This document shows, in pieces, positions 50,021 through 62,689 of a DNA stretch of 64,000 nucleotides. The stretch comes from Monilinia fructicola (Eukaryota; Ascomycota; Leotiomycetes; Helotiales; Sclerotiniaceae). The translations under genes were made by a program, and so were the position numbers. Numbering within the stretch: position 1 is the first letter of the stretch; each line of letters starts with the position of its first letter. The notes below the pieces were generated by a model. It saw only the letters and a list, made by a program, of their open reading frames with translations, made no database searches and was not told the DNA's origin. The DNA lies in assembly GCA_008692225.1 (NCBI GenBank), contig VICG01000002.1, positions 1,318,001-1,382,000 on the forward strand, read 5' to 3'.

Positions 50021-52226
50021 TCATACAATAGTGATGATAAATTTCCCACCGTCATCTAGTGCGTTTGCGGATGATTTATCACCCTCGGAGAACTTGCGAA
50101 AGGCTTTGCAACCCAACTCAAGTGTTTCATTATCAGACGTGTCGAACATCGTATCAAGTACACCACAGCGTCTAAACTCCCAATCTTCCCGGCCTGTTAG
50201 ATAAAGTACAAGAACATGGAAAACTGTTAACTCATACATAGAGGTGTATCTGCAAATGGGGAGAAGATATAGATAGTCAATTAGCTTGAGCTCCGTCATA
50301 TCTAAATAGTCCCAAGAGATGCAAGCGCTAGCATACGGTAGAGATAAACAGCCATCACCGCTTGTCAAGATCGATAGATGATTGTCTGCGTATTCAGCAC
50401 GGGCAAGGTCCGCCTTGAGCTTGAGGCGTCCACCGCATACTTGTCCAAACTGATTGTTACTTTCCAGATCAACATGTGACTCCAATATCTGGCAGAGGTC
50501 TTCATGATTTCTATGATCCACTTCATGCGCAAACGGATTTATACTTGTATTCAATGATGCCCATGACCAGCTGGGAGCGATAAAATTCTGTATTTCTGTT
50601 GGGGATATACAAAAAGCAACAGGCTTGAGCCTACCTTTCCTTGTCCAGCCGAGCTCAGATGGTAAGTGTTTCTCCCAATGCCCTGCCAGATATTTTCCAC
50701 CAATGTGATGGCTTAAAGCAGCCGCTAGCCCGCCTACTGCAACAAGCCTGTCGGTTTTATATGTCAAATCACCGTTAGTATATGCTTGAACGATATCCAT
50801 CCAGGTGTTTCTCGATGGAAGAAACTCATTTGATGACGCATCTCTGGCACCATTGAGAGCTTTGAGCAATTTGCCTTTCAAATTCGATTGATCGAAACGT
50901 TTCGGGATCTCCTTCGGAAATCCTTCTGAAGCGTGCTGTTCTCGACACTCCCAATATAGTTGGCTGTGACCGAAGTGAAGATTCCTTTTTGATAAAAAAC
51001 GCTCTTGATAAGCCCAAGCTCTTAGATATAGATCGCCTTTCTTCACCTCTTCATCCCAGAAAGATCCACCGGAAACGCAATAAACTGTACTGCTATTGAC
51101 TCCGTTAAGATTACACCAGCCTTGTTGAATATGTAGAGGCATTCTACTACGAAACATTCCTTCGCTGCCTTCTTTGGCATCTGTAGCACAAATATTACAG
51201 TTGCTCCCAGAGTAAATATCGCACATATGAGCAGATTCAATCAGCCAATCATCTTTAGAGTCTTGGATGATGCATAAAGAATCTATCCAAATATATCGCC
51301 CTCCCAATTTTCTTACTACACTAAAAGCATCTTGGAAGGTATTGGGAAGCAAGCAAGCGTCTATGCTCTCGAAGAGAGACTGTAGATTTGAGTGAAGGAG
51401 AATCAATTTTGGCGGTAGAACTCCCCAACAGTGACTCAAAGTAAAGTATACTGAATTCGGGTGAATATCCGTCCCTCTACAAAGACGTAATTCTGCCGAA
51501 GAGTCTTTCCCGATATCGATTAGACGGGTAGGTAGGAAATCCGCCCTTGATGAAATTTCCGCCTTGCACGACAAATGGCCGTCACAGCAATCTTTCATCC
51601 ATTTTTTTGCAAGATTGAGGCTTTGATCGGATCCCGTGAATGTATTTAAAGTGATAAAACTCTCTAGACCTCTAACATCTAATGGAGATTTTGTCAGTCA
51701 TTTTGAATTTCTTGAAGAAAGATCTAATCATCAGTGGCCCACCTTCTTTTGATAATATATTAAGACAAAAATAATGCGGGACGATTTGTCCATGGTTTTC
51801 GATTTCCTTGTGACTGATGGGAGTAGCTTCACTGGAAAATCGAAAGAAACTTGGTTTCATGACGCCGCGCACGAACTGGCATCTCTTTAATCTCCAAGAT
51901 GTGCCCTCGGGAACAATGCCCCTCGGGGGAGGGAGCCGGACAATACCGCTCGATGGTGCGACAGACCCAACTTTATATCCAAACGAAATACAACACTGCG
52001 CTAGTAATTGAGAACATAGAAAACATCCATTGTCAATGCCGTTTCCTGACTCAGAAGGTTTGGGAATAATGATTCCATTCAAAGATACAACAGAAACCAT
52101 GTTTCCATTGGAATTTGTCGAATAACAGAGATTTAGGAATTCTTGACATCTCGCGCATCTTGGAGAAAGTAGCGGCGAGCATTCATCCAAGACGTCCGAA
52201 TCTGATATTGGTTGGTCTACCATCAT
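50021..52226 (-). CDS. HET-domain (heterokaryon incompatibility) protein
   Basis: Exons 51743-52226 and 50021-51678 on the minus strand give 713 residues. The 64-nt intron has a CTGAC branch site and splits a codon (G|AT). The N terminus has a cysteine-rich segment (CARCQEFLNLC; GCFLCSQLLAQCC) typical of proteins in this class. The HET domain begins near residue 239 with YFTLSHCWG and continues AFSVVRKLGGRYIWIDSLCI, DDWLIESAHMCDIYSGSNCN and ATDAKEGSEGMF. Downstream, YLRAWAYQERFLSKRNLHFG and YWECREQHASEGFPK are the usual W-Q-R and W-E-C motifs. HET proteins trigger cell death on encounter with non-self; which partner this one answers to cannot be told. The frame is intact throughout. Confidence 0.92.
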
Positions 52227-52511
52227 GGTTGGCCTCGTCGTGGAACAAGTATAACATCAATGACAAAACTAAAGTAGCAAAGTCTTTAACTTTTCAAGAG
52301 CGAAATAACATATCAAAGGCGCGTTCAGATGGATTGTTCGATCATATTAAAGTACATTAGATCTAATATGTTAGGTCTACTCGAGTAATATAGTGGATCC
52401 AAACGCATTATTAAAGTAAGCATATATTTGGCCAAATAAATGATTGAACTGATAATAATTATATGTAATGCTCGAGTGTTAAGCGTAATATATATTTAAA
52501 ACAAATTAATA

Positions 52512-52967
52512 TAATAGGACTTGGTTATACTAGACAAGGTTATATCGAAATCCTCGTTATATCGAAAAGATTTTTTAATTTTATTAAATTTCCTTTTTAA
52601 AAAATAAATGTATTTAAAGAATTCATATTTTTTTAAAAAAAAATTATTTAAAAACTATATATATCTTTTAAAATATGAATTTTTGACTTTTCACTTTAGG
52701 GCTAGTATCAGGGCTAGAGCTAGATTAAAATTAAATTATTATTATAAGATTTTAAGCTTTTAAGACTTTAGATTTAACTTAAGAATAAAGGCTTTAAAGG
52801 CGACTTTTTATCTATATAGAGTGAAATCTATATAAATTTATATTCAATTGTATAAGATCTATATAAAGCCTATATAGTTTTCTATATACGCTTTTTTATA
52901 CCGGAACCCTGATTCCACCGGATCTAATTTTTCGAATTTTTTAGTCCGGTATAATCAAGTTCTACTG
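52512..52967. mobile_element. 456-bp pogo-like (Tc1/mariner) MITE
   Basis: The left end reads TAATAGGACTTGGTTATAC and the reverse complement of the right end reads CAGTAGAACTTGATTATAC. The two differ only by transitions. Each is bordered by TA (52510-52511 and 52968-52969), the target duplication of the Tc1/mariner superfamily, and the right terminus resembles fungal pogo/Fot-type ends. The interior is very AT-rich, has GTTATATCGAAA-type subterminal repeats and no open frame, so it is non-autonomous. Confidence 0.75.
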
Positions 52968-53372
52968 TATCTTGCACATTTTTAATACACACTAGATATA
53001 CATGGATATCAGCTGTACTGAAATATACCCAAATATGTATTAATAGTAAGCCTAATAATATTCCCAATACTTTGATGTCGCCTAATAACATTTTCAAAAA
53101 CCGATCGAACGCGCCCTAAATTTATATTTGCATGAACACAAATTATTGCAGTGCATTACGTCGAGCTCGTTCTCAAGCTAATATGACCACACCTTGAACG
53201 CTCTGCCCCATTAAAGAACGCAAAGAACCGGCAAACAAGAACTTTCGATTTTTCCCGCATCGCCACATGAGACAGTTTCCTAAGCCTTGCGGTCTCCTAC
53301 ATTGTTGTATTCCCAAGTCGTTCTTTCTATTCCAATTTTTCAAGAGAGCATAAATCAAGATGATGACAATGA

Positions 53373-53506
53373 GAATCAAGAATGGACAGGTTGATACAGA
53401 AGGATAGTCGTGAAACTTCAAGGTAGGGAATTTAGGTGGCTTGAATCAAGAATAAGGGGTTCGTGCAGGAAGGAAGTCGTAACACTTTAAGATAGGGGAT
53501 TTAGGT
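53373..53506. repeat. Tandem duplication of about 65 bp
   Basis: The segments 53373-53437 and 53443-53506 both begin GAATCAAGAAT and end GG(G/A)ATTTAGGT, with scattered substitutions between. The repeat period is 70 bp. Confidence 0.7.
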
Positions 53507-56163
53507 ATTAATCCCGAGAGGGCATTATGCTTCTTCCTCTCACCGAGATGTTGTATTCATTAATAAGCTTTGTACTACATCACTTCAAGCTCCTGTGATC
53601 AAACCAAGCCAATAATTAATGTTTGATAAATATTTCGCTTTGTAGAAATGGATATTCTGCCAATCAATCTATGCCGGTACTCCGGCTTGATTTCGACTGC
53701 AGGTCAGGTGTGATTCAAGTAGTTCTGCTACACAACATAATCACTGTTGCTAGCCATTATTGCCATTATTAGTTGCCAACCACTGATAAATTAATGTGAT
53801 CGAAGATACACCGTGATGACTCCACCCAGGAGATCACCTCTCGTGACAATATCTCTCGTGACAACAATTCCCGTGACAACAACCCATACTCGAGGCCGAG
53901 CAACAAGCATCGCGAACACTGCAAAAGGAACATATTCTCAACTTCATAAAATGGAAGCAATATCTCTCACTAATTCTAACAATGCGGAGCTTCGCACAAC
54001 CTCGCAATTGTCGAATCGAGTTTCTAGGATAAAGGAATAGGAGACAAAATAGATGAGTTTGAACCCTTTTACCGTGACCAATAGATTCCTGCATCCACTG
54101 TATGTATTCAACAGTCAAATAAAGCTTAGAAATCAAAATTGCTTCCTCACCATTCCATCTCATACAACTCTTTGAATCACGAGAAATAACCAGGTGTATG
54201 AACTCTCCTTTTCATAGTTCATAGGGATCCAATATTTTGGCAAGATGCCATGATTGCACAGAATCCTTCTAACTCTAATATAATATAATACAAATATGAT
54301 GTAGGAGCTTTCGAGCCTCCACATCGAAAAGTCTTCGGAATACTGTATCGGTTTCAGAATAGTTTGAAATTCTATATTAGATTCAAAAGACTAATACACC
54401 ATTCTCAATCCTACTTCAACTCTTCAGTTTCGCTTAACTTTAACATGATCACCTTCACTTCAATAATAACAGTAATTACCATCTCATTATTACCAAAAGC
54501 CATCTCTGGGTATTTCCCTTCGTTAAAGTAGGTTATTTCATCATTTCACTAAAGTGGTTTACTTTTTTCTACCTCGCTTTCGCCCCACTATTTCATCGCT
54601 TCCCCCCTATCTCATCCCTTTCATAATAATCTATCAACCACTTCAAAGTTTGACTAGCTTCAATACTAATAACAACAATGATACGACGATGATACTAATA
54701 CTAATGAACTCGCAATATGCTTAAATGCTAGCTCAATAGGCTCGGATCAATAGGCCTAGCCGCAAAAAAGCTGACTGCTAATGCTAAGTACTAATGCTAA
54801 CTCCTGTTATTACAGCCAAGACCCCAAACTCTGAAGAATTGCCACAGATACCATGGCATTAATTATGAATATGCAATATGCAAATACCATAATTATAGTA
54901 CCCTGAGGATTCCCATCTCTCAACACCTCCACAGCTAATTAGTAGCCAGCAGCTAACATACTCTAATCAATAATTATATCATCAATTGATTTCTCCACTC
55001 ACATGGTGGTATAATTGCCTTATAAAACAACATCGCTAGATCGCAACATCTATAAAAACCAGCTTCCTTCGACACGATCTTGAAGCCCATCTGCCCCAAG
55101 TAGCGAACAAAATACTTGAGTTTTCCTTCCGAGGTCGAGTAGTAGATAGATACATCATCTCTTTCTTTCTTTCATTCTTTCAAAACAACAAACACCCACC
55201 ATTCACCGTTCAGCATCCCAAAAGCACGGTGGAAAAAAAAACCATAATAAACCGCACCACACCAATGCAGCGCCATATACAAAAACACGCCCCCCTCCTC
55301 CCCTCCCCAAAGAAACCCCATCTCCACAACCCTGCGCAATAAGATCCCACAAAATCCAAATCCACCTTCAACTCTCAACCCCGAACCACGAATCCCTCAC
55401 CCATATCATGATATCATGATATCATAGCATCATAGCATCATAGTAAAACCACATAACCACATAACCACCCACACACTCTAACCACATAATAATCCACATT
55501 ATCTCCGCACCGACAATCACCCTCCACCCTCCACCCAAAATCCATCACCTCGTAAACAACCTCGCATAAACCTCGTATACAGCCCCAACCTATACAAAAC
55601 CCCCCTCCAAAGAACCACAAAACCACAATACAAATAAACCCCACTCATAAAACCTCTCCCCACCCACCCCCTCCCCCGCATCCGCGAGCCACGCAGCCGA
55701 AACAGCCGTGCACCCATCTTCCGCGTGGGCGAACAGCCACGCCCTCACGGGCGCAGATGCAAAGCGGGGGATCAGAGATTAAGACGCGCACCACACGGCT
55801 CGGCTCGGCACATGGCAAACCGCGCACAGGATTACCGTGGCCGCTCGTCGCCAATCCCCCATGCCCCACGCAATCCCACCAAGCAGACGCAACGCCATCC
55901 CGCGTCCCAAGAACCCTCTCGCATCCATCCGGAGCCCTACTTCCAACCCCAGCGCACCCACGCTCCACCCTCTCTCTCTTCCTCCCACACAAAGAAAAAG
56001 AAAAAAAAACCAACAAAAAGATAAGAGAGAAATCCGTGAAAACGACTACCGCACCCACCTACTCACCCACCAACCCACCCACCCACAATATCCTTTTCAT
56101 CCCTCGTCTCTCAGGATGCGATGATGTGCGCATAGTACTCGAGTAACAATCAGGTGGGATGGA

Positions 56164-56270
56164 ATGAGATGAGATGAGATGAGATGAGATGAGATGAGAT
56201 GAGATGAGATGAGATGAGATGAGATGGGATGGGATGGGATGGGATGGAATGGGATGGGATGGGATGGGAT
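56164..56270. repeat. Pentamer array switching from GAGAT to GGGAT
   Basis: About twelve copies of GAGAT are followed without a break by GGGAT copies with one GGAAT variant. Confidence 0.95.
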
Positions 56271-56334
56271 GCGTAAAGTGCCTAACATGTCCAACATACC
56301 TAGAGCTCAGTTCCTCACTTCCTCACTTCCTCAC

Positions 56335-56407
56335 TCACCTACCTACCTACCTACCTACCTACCTACCTACCTACCTACATACCTACCTACCTACCTACCT
56401 ACCTACC
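56335..56407. repeat. (CCTA)n tetranucleotide array
   Basis: About eighteen copies of CCTA with one CATA interruption. Confidence 0.95.
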
Positions 56408-57316
56408 ACCAACAGCTGCCACTTCATCATCATCATCAGTGGATGTCTGTACGTATACATGCAGAACTCTCCGCCAACAATAATCGTACCAGGAGAATAT
56501 CCCAACACTTGATTATCAATCATCAATCATCAAATTTTGACTGCCCAGGCTTGATCTCAATCTTATTTGGTATTCTTAATTTTCTCAAGCCATCCTATCA
56601 CATCCCCAAGTGTCACCCACAATGCAGCATAATCTAACCGCATTCAGTTGACCATCAAACCAGACCAATCAATCAACTAATCTCATATCTTCAGAAAAAT
56701 GCCACAAAGGGCAGCGCAGTACCATTGGTATCTCTATCTTAGAAATCTTTCACTCTCCTATTATTTCATCTCTTACTTCTTTCATCCCTCCATCTTCGCA
56801 AGCTCTTCTTGCTCTTCCTCATTATTAACCCTATCGAAAGACCAATAGTACAATAGAATCAAACTATCTCTATTCACACCCTCATCGAAGATCACCAATA
56901 ACCCTCTCCCTTTCATCTCTCTCTCTGACACTCTCCCATATCACCTCGCTCCTCTCAAAAATTGCAAAACGCAAAACGCAAAACAGGAATCATGAATGGT
57001 ATCTCAAAAAAGCAGTGAAAATTGAAGAACAAAGAACAAACGAGATCAGGAAAGAAAAGGTATCGAATTCGATCGATTGGACCTAATTATATGCGCTGCA
57101 ATAGTCAGGCCCAATTCGGATCTGATATATGAAAAAAGCTTTGTGTGGTGGGTGAAATTATCGGACAATAGAATGTAAGTTTCTGAGGTTGTATGCAAAT
57201 TGGAGCTATTTTGATCGAAAATATCGAGTAGACGTATGCCACTAGGCGTCATTGAGGTGACGTGCGGCGAAAAAGGTATGGGTGGTAGGATCGGCATCAA
57301 CATAATTTTATCGTAT

Positions 57317-60300
57317 TTAAAGAGCCTTTCTTCGAATGGTAGGAGCAGGGGCACTGTTGTTCTCCATGTTACCCGTAAGTTCAGCTACACGAGCCTTGAT
57401 ACGAGCAACGCGAGATTCAATTGCTGGATCCATTAGTATGTCTGCCCATGAAGATTTGGAAGGAGGGGAATACTCACTCTCTTCTCCCGAAGTTTCTCCA
57501 TCATCATTATCAGTTTGTTGACTGTAACCACCTCGAGATTGTTCCTCACTTTCCCTACTTGCTGCTGCTTGTTCGGCAGCATTCTTACGAATTTGTGCCC
57601 ATCGATCTTGAGGAGAAGTTTGTTGTGTAAGTGGTTCTTGATATGCTTCATTGGCTTCCTCGCGTCGATTTCGGGTGATGTTTGGTGGTGATGCCGAATC
57701 TTCGCTTGCTCTTGGTGTGTCTGATTCTGCAGTTGGGGCAAATGCCGGAAAATCTTCGAGAGGTCCTTGATCAAATCTGGAAAATTCTTGACGAGCTTCC
57801 CGTGCATCTATAGTATCAACTCGGGAAAGATCATCTTGATCGACAGAGTGTTCAGAAGATGGACGGCGGGGGGTCGCTGGAGTAGCAGGAGTACGTTCGC
57901 CAGATGACACTGGAGGCGCTGGTGAGATAAACCCATCCTCCCTCTCACTAGTAGGCGACACGAGGGGACTCTTTTTTCTCGAGAAGCGTCTAGTGAGACT
58001 ATTCTTTTTCCCTTCAGATTTGGCTCCACCTTTACCATTCATTGCTACTTCAGAAGCATTTGGTGGTGCAGGTTTCGTCTGCTTCTTCCTACCAAACATT
58101 CCCCTTATTCCAGCACCAGCAGGAGGATCCTTCTTCAGTTTCCTATGCTTATCCTGGTATTCAGGGTTTGAAGTCGAATGATCCAAAGAAGCCCTCGGAA
58201 AATCAAGACTTGGCTTATTTTGATTCAAAGGAGAAGGGGGTACTGGAACGGGTTTTCTTTCGAGCGGGTGAGTATTACTTGGTGTGGTTGGAGTTCGCAC
58301 CTCTTCAGCCTTATCCTCATCCTTTGGTGGGGGCGGCAAAGGCGATGAAAGTCCACTTGGGGTGGTTGGAGTCGGGGGTAGATCTCGATTACTATTGAGA
58401 CCTGGCGATATGGCTGCTTGACGGTCGTATGAATTTCCATTCGTTTGCACATTCGCTTCCCCCAGACCCCGTCCCGTGATGTTACTGCCAAGATATGCTT
58501 CACGAATTGCATCTTTATCGTATATCGTGGCCCATTTCATTGCCGGGGAAGCCTCGGATTTAAGCATAGGTTGAAGCGTGAAAACGCTACTAGTCTTCAA
58601 CGACGCTTCATCCATATCATTTCTCCCCCGTCGAACCCCTTGTCCTTTCTCTTCATCCTGCTTCCTCTGTCTTTGTTGTAATTGAATTGCGGCTGCTTGA
58701 ATGCGAGCATGCTGATCAGGACCTATGGTAGTCTTACTCGCGCCCGTACTTTGACTATATCCCGGCTTTAGGCTGTTGGCCTTCTCCGCCTCGGTCTTGC
58801 CAGTCGACCCCCGTCTCTTCACGCTATTCTTATTCTTCTTTGTTCGACCCCAGAAGCTCTTCTTCTCCGCAATATAAGCGCCTGCCTCAGGCTCTGGCGC
58901 TGCACCCTTTACCATCTCCTCCATTACTAGCCATCGCCCGCCCGGAATGGTCGTCTCGATCAAAGCACAACGTCCGAATGAAGCCTTTCTATCCACCGTT
59001 TCTTCACCAGCCAAACTAGTAATCCAAACCCACCAGAAAGAATCATCCAAATCAAATCGAGTGATGCTTGCGAGTTCGCCCGGTTCCAAGTCTTTATTTG
59101 ATTCGAGCCTGGGTTGATGTGATTGGGAGCTCCCTGCTCTGGTGTTGATTGGTGGTAGTATCTTATCGGGTGGTAGCAACAGAGGCGGAGGACTACTTGG
59201 TCCATCGTCAACAAAGCCTGAAGAGAGGAAATCTGCCCAGGACGGGGTCGTCGGTCTGTCGCCAGATTTAGCCCCAGCATTCGCTGGAGTACTTCTGAGT
59301 CCTTCAACTGGTTTCGGTTTCCGTGGCCCTAAGAAATTGGTGTCATCATCCGCCGCATCGTCATCAAAGGATGCAGAAAATCCCATGTCCTCGAATCGTG
59401 ACCAGGATGCATCTCGTAGACCGGTGGAATCTTTAGAACTCGATGCTTGCGATTGATTTGTGGAGGAGATTGATCTCAAAACACGACGACATTCATCAGT
59501 GAGAGCCCTCACAGGATCGTCATATTCGGAGAATTGTTGCAGAGCACGGTCGTCATCTCGATATTGGAAGTGATTGGCTCTTCGTAATAATGCGAATGGC
59601 GTGGGTGAAACGGAATTCACTATCATGACCACTTTGGTGGTAGATTGTTGTAATAACGAAGGTTGTTCGGGCGGGTATTCTGTTTCTTGAACAAGCTTCT
59701 GTAGAGACATGGGCAATTTCGAGATTCCGCTCATGCCTGCAACAGAACCAGGGGAGAGTGATCGAAGATAGGCGAAGAATAGATGACTTGCCGCATCAGC
59801 CGCACTATCCTATTGTTAGCAAGCACATTTGCTCATCCCGTCTGACATTATGACTAACGTTGACCATCCTTTATATCCACCTTCAAATCCATTTCCCGTA
59901 TCAGCTTGTTCAAAAGCCCACCAACCTGCATATCTTGATAATTTCCGTCCCGCCAAACCATTCAATTTCCCATGAGCTGCGATGGCTGACAAGAGGTCAA
60001 AGAAATCAAAAATGATATCTCTTCTCGCATCAGAATCTACACTCAGAGGGATAAACGTCACAAATGCGTCGCGGGCATAGTTGGAATCTGGTAAAGTTAG
60101 CCATGAATGCCGCCACCTGGACTCCAAACCTTATACCATTCTCTCCAACCTTGAATAGTTCATATGCATCCCATGAAACTACACCACCAGCCAGTCGACC
60201 CCAACACCATTTCAGTACACTGCATAAAACCTATTTGGCATTAGTTTCTTATCCCACTCTAGACCTCGCGCTCGCAGCTTACCATAGGTTCCGTGAGTCT

Positions 60301-60742
60301 TAATTCTTGTGCCAGCATCTCTCCACCCAAATGTCTCTTATCGAAGAAATTCCTAATGAACGTTCTTGCCGCACTTGGATCTGACGTAGGTCGGAATGGG
60401 AGAAGGAGGAATGGCGTATCCAAGGCTGCAATGCCGAACAGAAAAATTAGTCAGGGCAAGATCAAAAATTCATAGAAAAAGTCCCCCAGGAGTCCCTGCA
60501 GAATGGATAACGGACGGAGATCAACTTTGGATCATAGCATGCATACCTCTTGATTTCAATTCCACGGTACATCCTCTGACCAGTTCTTGAATCTCTTCTG
60601 GTTCGACGGTGGTGCGCGTCCACGCATCTGTCCATGTTGGTTTCGCTGGGAGTTGATCTGTAAGATCATCCAGTCCTCCCTTCTTCTTGGAAGCTTTCGT
60701 TGGCCCATCTTTACCCTTTAACCTTGAGAAGAAACTCGGCAT
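57317..60742 (-). CDS. MSB1: Msb1-family morphogenesis protein
   Basis: Exons on the minus strand 60547-60742, 60283-60425, 60137-60230, 59859-60087 and 57317-59804 give 1049 residues (3150 nt, in frame). The N-terminal Msb1/Mug8 domain (about residues 1-450) starts MPSFFSRLKGKDGPTKASKK and contains VEPEEIQELVRGCTVELKSR, LLLPFRPTSDPSAARTFI, SWDAYELFK and SLQKLVQETEYPPEQP. In yeast Msb1 links Cdc42/Rho1 signalling to polarised growth and glucan synthesis at the bud neck. The long remainder is disordered: Ser/Pro-rich, with basic clusters (RRFSRKKS), many SP/TP sites, and a C-terminal helix SSWADILMDPAIESRVARIK. For exon 5 the second of two AG acceptors (exon starts TGCGGC) keeps the frame and gives the conserved AADAASHLFFAYLRS. 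Confidence 0.93.
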
Positions 60743-61065
60743 GATTGCGAAGGCGAGAATATATCGAAATTATTATCGATATCGCAGATCATGAAATATT
60801 TCTCTGGCACTGTATCAAGGACATTCGAGTAAGTTTGAGATTGTTTGAATCTTTGAGATTCAGTAGACCCAAGATTCAGTAGATGGAAGAGTTATGAACA
60901 ATCGTACTAGTATCAGATGCGCGCTTCTTGGGATAAGAATTTAATTAGAGGGACAAGACAAGACAGGACAGGATAGTAGAGGGTGGAGAGTGGAGGAGGG
61001 TGGGGATCTGGTAGATTAATATCCAGATGGGTCGAATCTCATCAAAAAGGTTGAAAAGGTTAATT

Positions 61066-61098
61066 GATGGATGGATGGATGGATGGATGGATGGATGA
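61066..61098. repeat. (GATG)n array
   Basis: Eight tandem GATG units. Confidence 0.9.
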
Positions 61099-61362
61099 GG
61101 AGTAGCGTGAGTAGTGTGTGTCGTGTGTGTAGTGTGTGTGTATTGTAACAAAATGAGCAGTGGCTAGTGGACAAGGTAGTAGTAGACGAGTAGTAGACGA
61201 CTAGGGAGTGGTTACAGAATTGGAAGATTGAAAATGAATGAATGGATGGATGGATGGAAGGTGAGGTATGGTATGGTATGGTAGAATATAGTATGGTGGA
61301 CTATGATATGGTATGATTTAAATGAATTGAATTTGAATGAACGAATAAATGAATGAGAGAGA

Positions 61363-61478
61363 GAGAGAGTGTGTGTATGTATGTATGTGAGTGAGTGAGT
61401 GAATGAGTGATTGAGTGAGTGATTGAGTGAGTGAGTGAGTGAGTGAGTGACTGAGTGAGTGAGTGACTGAGTGAGTCC
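61363..61478. repeat. (GAGT)n array with variants
   Basis: GA and GT dinucleotides lead into about 22 GAGT units interspersed with GAAT, GATT and GACT variants. Confidence 0.9.
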
Positions 61479-62127
61479 AGTAAGTGAGAGTGTCTATATG
61501 GAGAGGATCAATTTCCAAGATTATCTCTCTTGTAATAAAATTCATTCATATATGTTTTCACGCGGATGATGGATGAATGCCTGCATGGAGCTGGAGGGGG
61601 AGAGAAAGAAATAACCTTTTTATTAGAGCAAAAGAAAAAACAAAAAAAGAAGAAAAATAAATCATAAGTGTTCGTAGGTATAGATTAAATATTATAGTAA
61701 TATCAAATTATGAGTAAAATATCGATGAAAGTATAAATATTTATTAATAAATATAAATAAAAGTAAAGATATATATATAAATATTAGTATAAATATAAAT
61801 ATAAATATAGATATAGATATAGATATAATTAAATATAAAATAAACGAATAAGCTAATGTGATTTCCTCTCTCACCTATTCATCTATTACTAGGTAATTAA
61901 TTAAATCAATGAATGAATAAATAAATCGATTAATTAAATTCATCAAATTCATCAAATTCACCCAATTCATCAAATCAAACCAAATCAACCAACCAACCAA
62001 CCTACAACAAAATTGAAGATGAGATGAAAACAAAAAGGGGATCTCTCTTGATCCTCGATACCATCCATATCCGTAGACTTACGGAATCCTTACTTCACGC
62101 ACCCAGCCCGTACTTCCTTCCTTGCTG

Positions 62128-62161
<34 letters not shown>

Positions 62162-62596
62162 TAGCATCAAGCGTAGAAAGCTTGAAAGTTGGAACCCTTC
62201 ATCAAGCTGAAGCGTCTCCCAAGCTTGTACTAGCGCCCGGTAGTCAAACTCTCCTCATCAAACTAAATTCCTCCCAGGGACCGATTCCCCTACAGTACAG
62301 CCCACGGCGTACAGACCGCACTGCACCGTAGCATCCATCTACATAGGACATGCAGTACTCCGTACAGTACTGGGGGGAGGTTCCTAGTACATATCTGGGT
62401 AGGAGGGGGCAGTCCGATACTGTGCGGAGTGGAGTACGGAGGAGATGCGAATTGCCTGTTGAGGGTTGGCGTGGGTAGTCTGTGCGTTGCTACTGTCCGG
62501 TATGGGTGGAAAAGGCTCGGCCAACAGGTAGGTGAGTGGGTGGATGGGTGATGATTGTTCTTGATTTTGGCATGTTTTCATCGTTTGATTGGATTT

Positions 62597-62689
62597 GATG
62601 GGATGGGAGGGATGGATGAGATGGGATGGGATGGGATGGGATTGGATTGGATGGATTGGATTGGATGGATTGCATTGGATTGCATTGTT
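62597..62689. repeat. Pentamer array GGGAT passing into TGGAT
   Basis: GGGAT copies are followed by TGGAT and TGCAT variants, the same unit type as the array at 56164-56270 on the other side of MSB1. Confidence 0.9.

Larger units (their letters stand above)
52227..57316. other. Intergenic region with MITE, duplications and simple repeats
   Basis: About 5 kb. It holds the pogo-like MITE, a 65-bp tandem duplication, a copy of the dispersed repeat near 54533-54740, CA-rich low-complexity DNA at 55.2-56.1 kb, and pentamer/tetramer arrays. A minus-strand frame at 53173-53421 encodes 82 residues with one hydrophobic segment (CPFLILIVIILIYALL), but nothing else supports it as a gene. Confidence 0.55.

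Noticed and set aside
55172..56146. Several overlapping frames of 66-137 residues on both strands
   Set aside because: The region is CA/CCCA low-complexity DNA; the frames are Cys/Gly-rich on one strand and Pro/His-rich on the other, as expected from composition.
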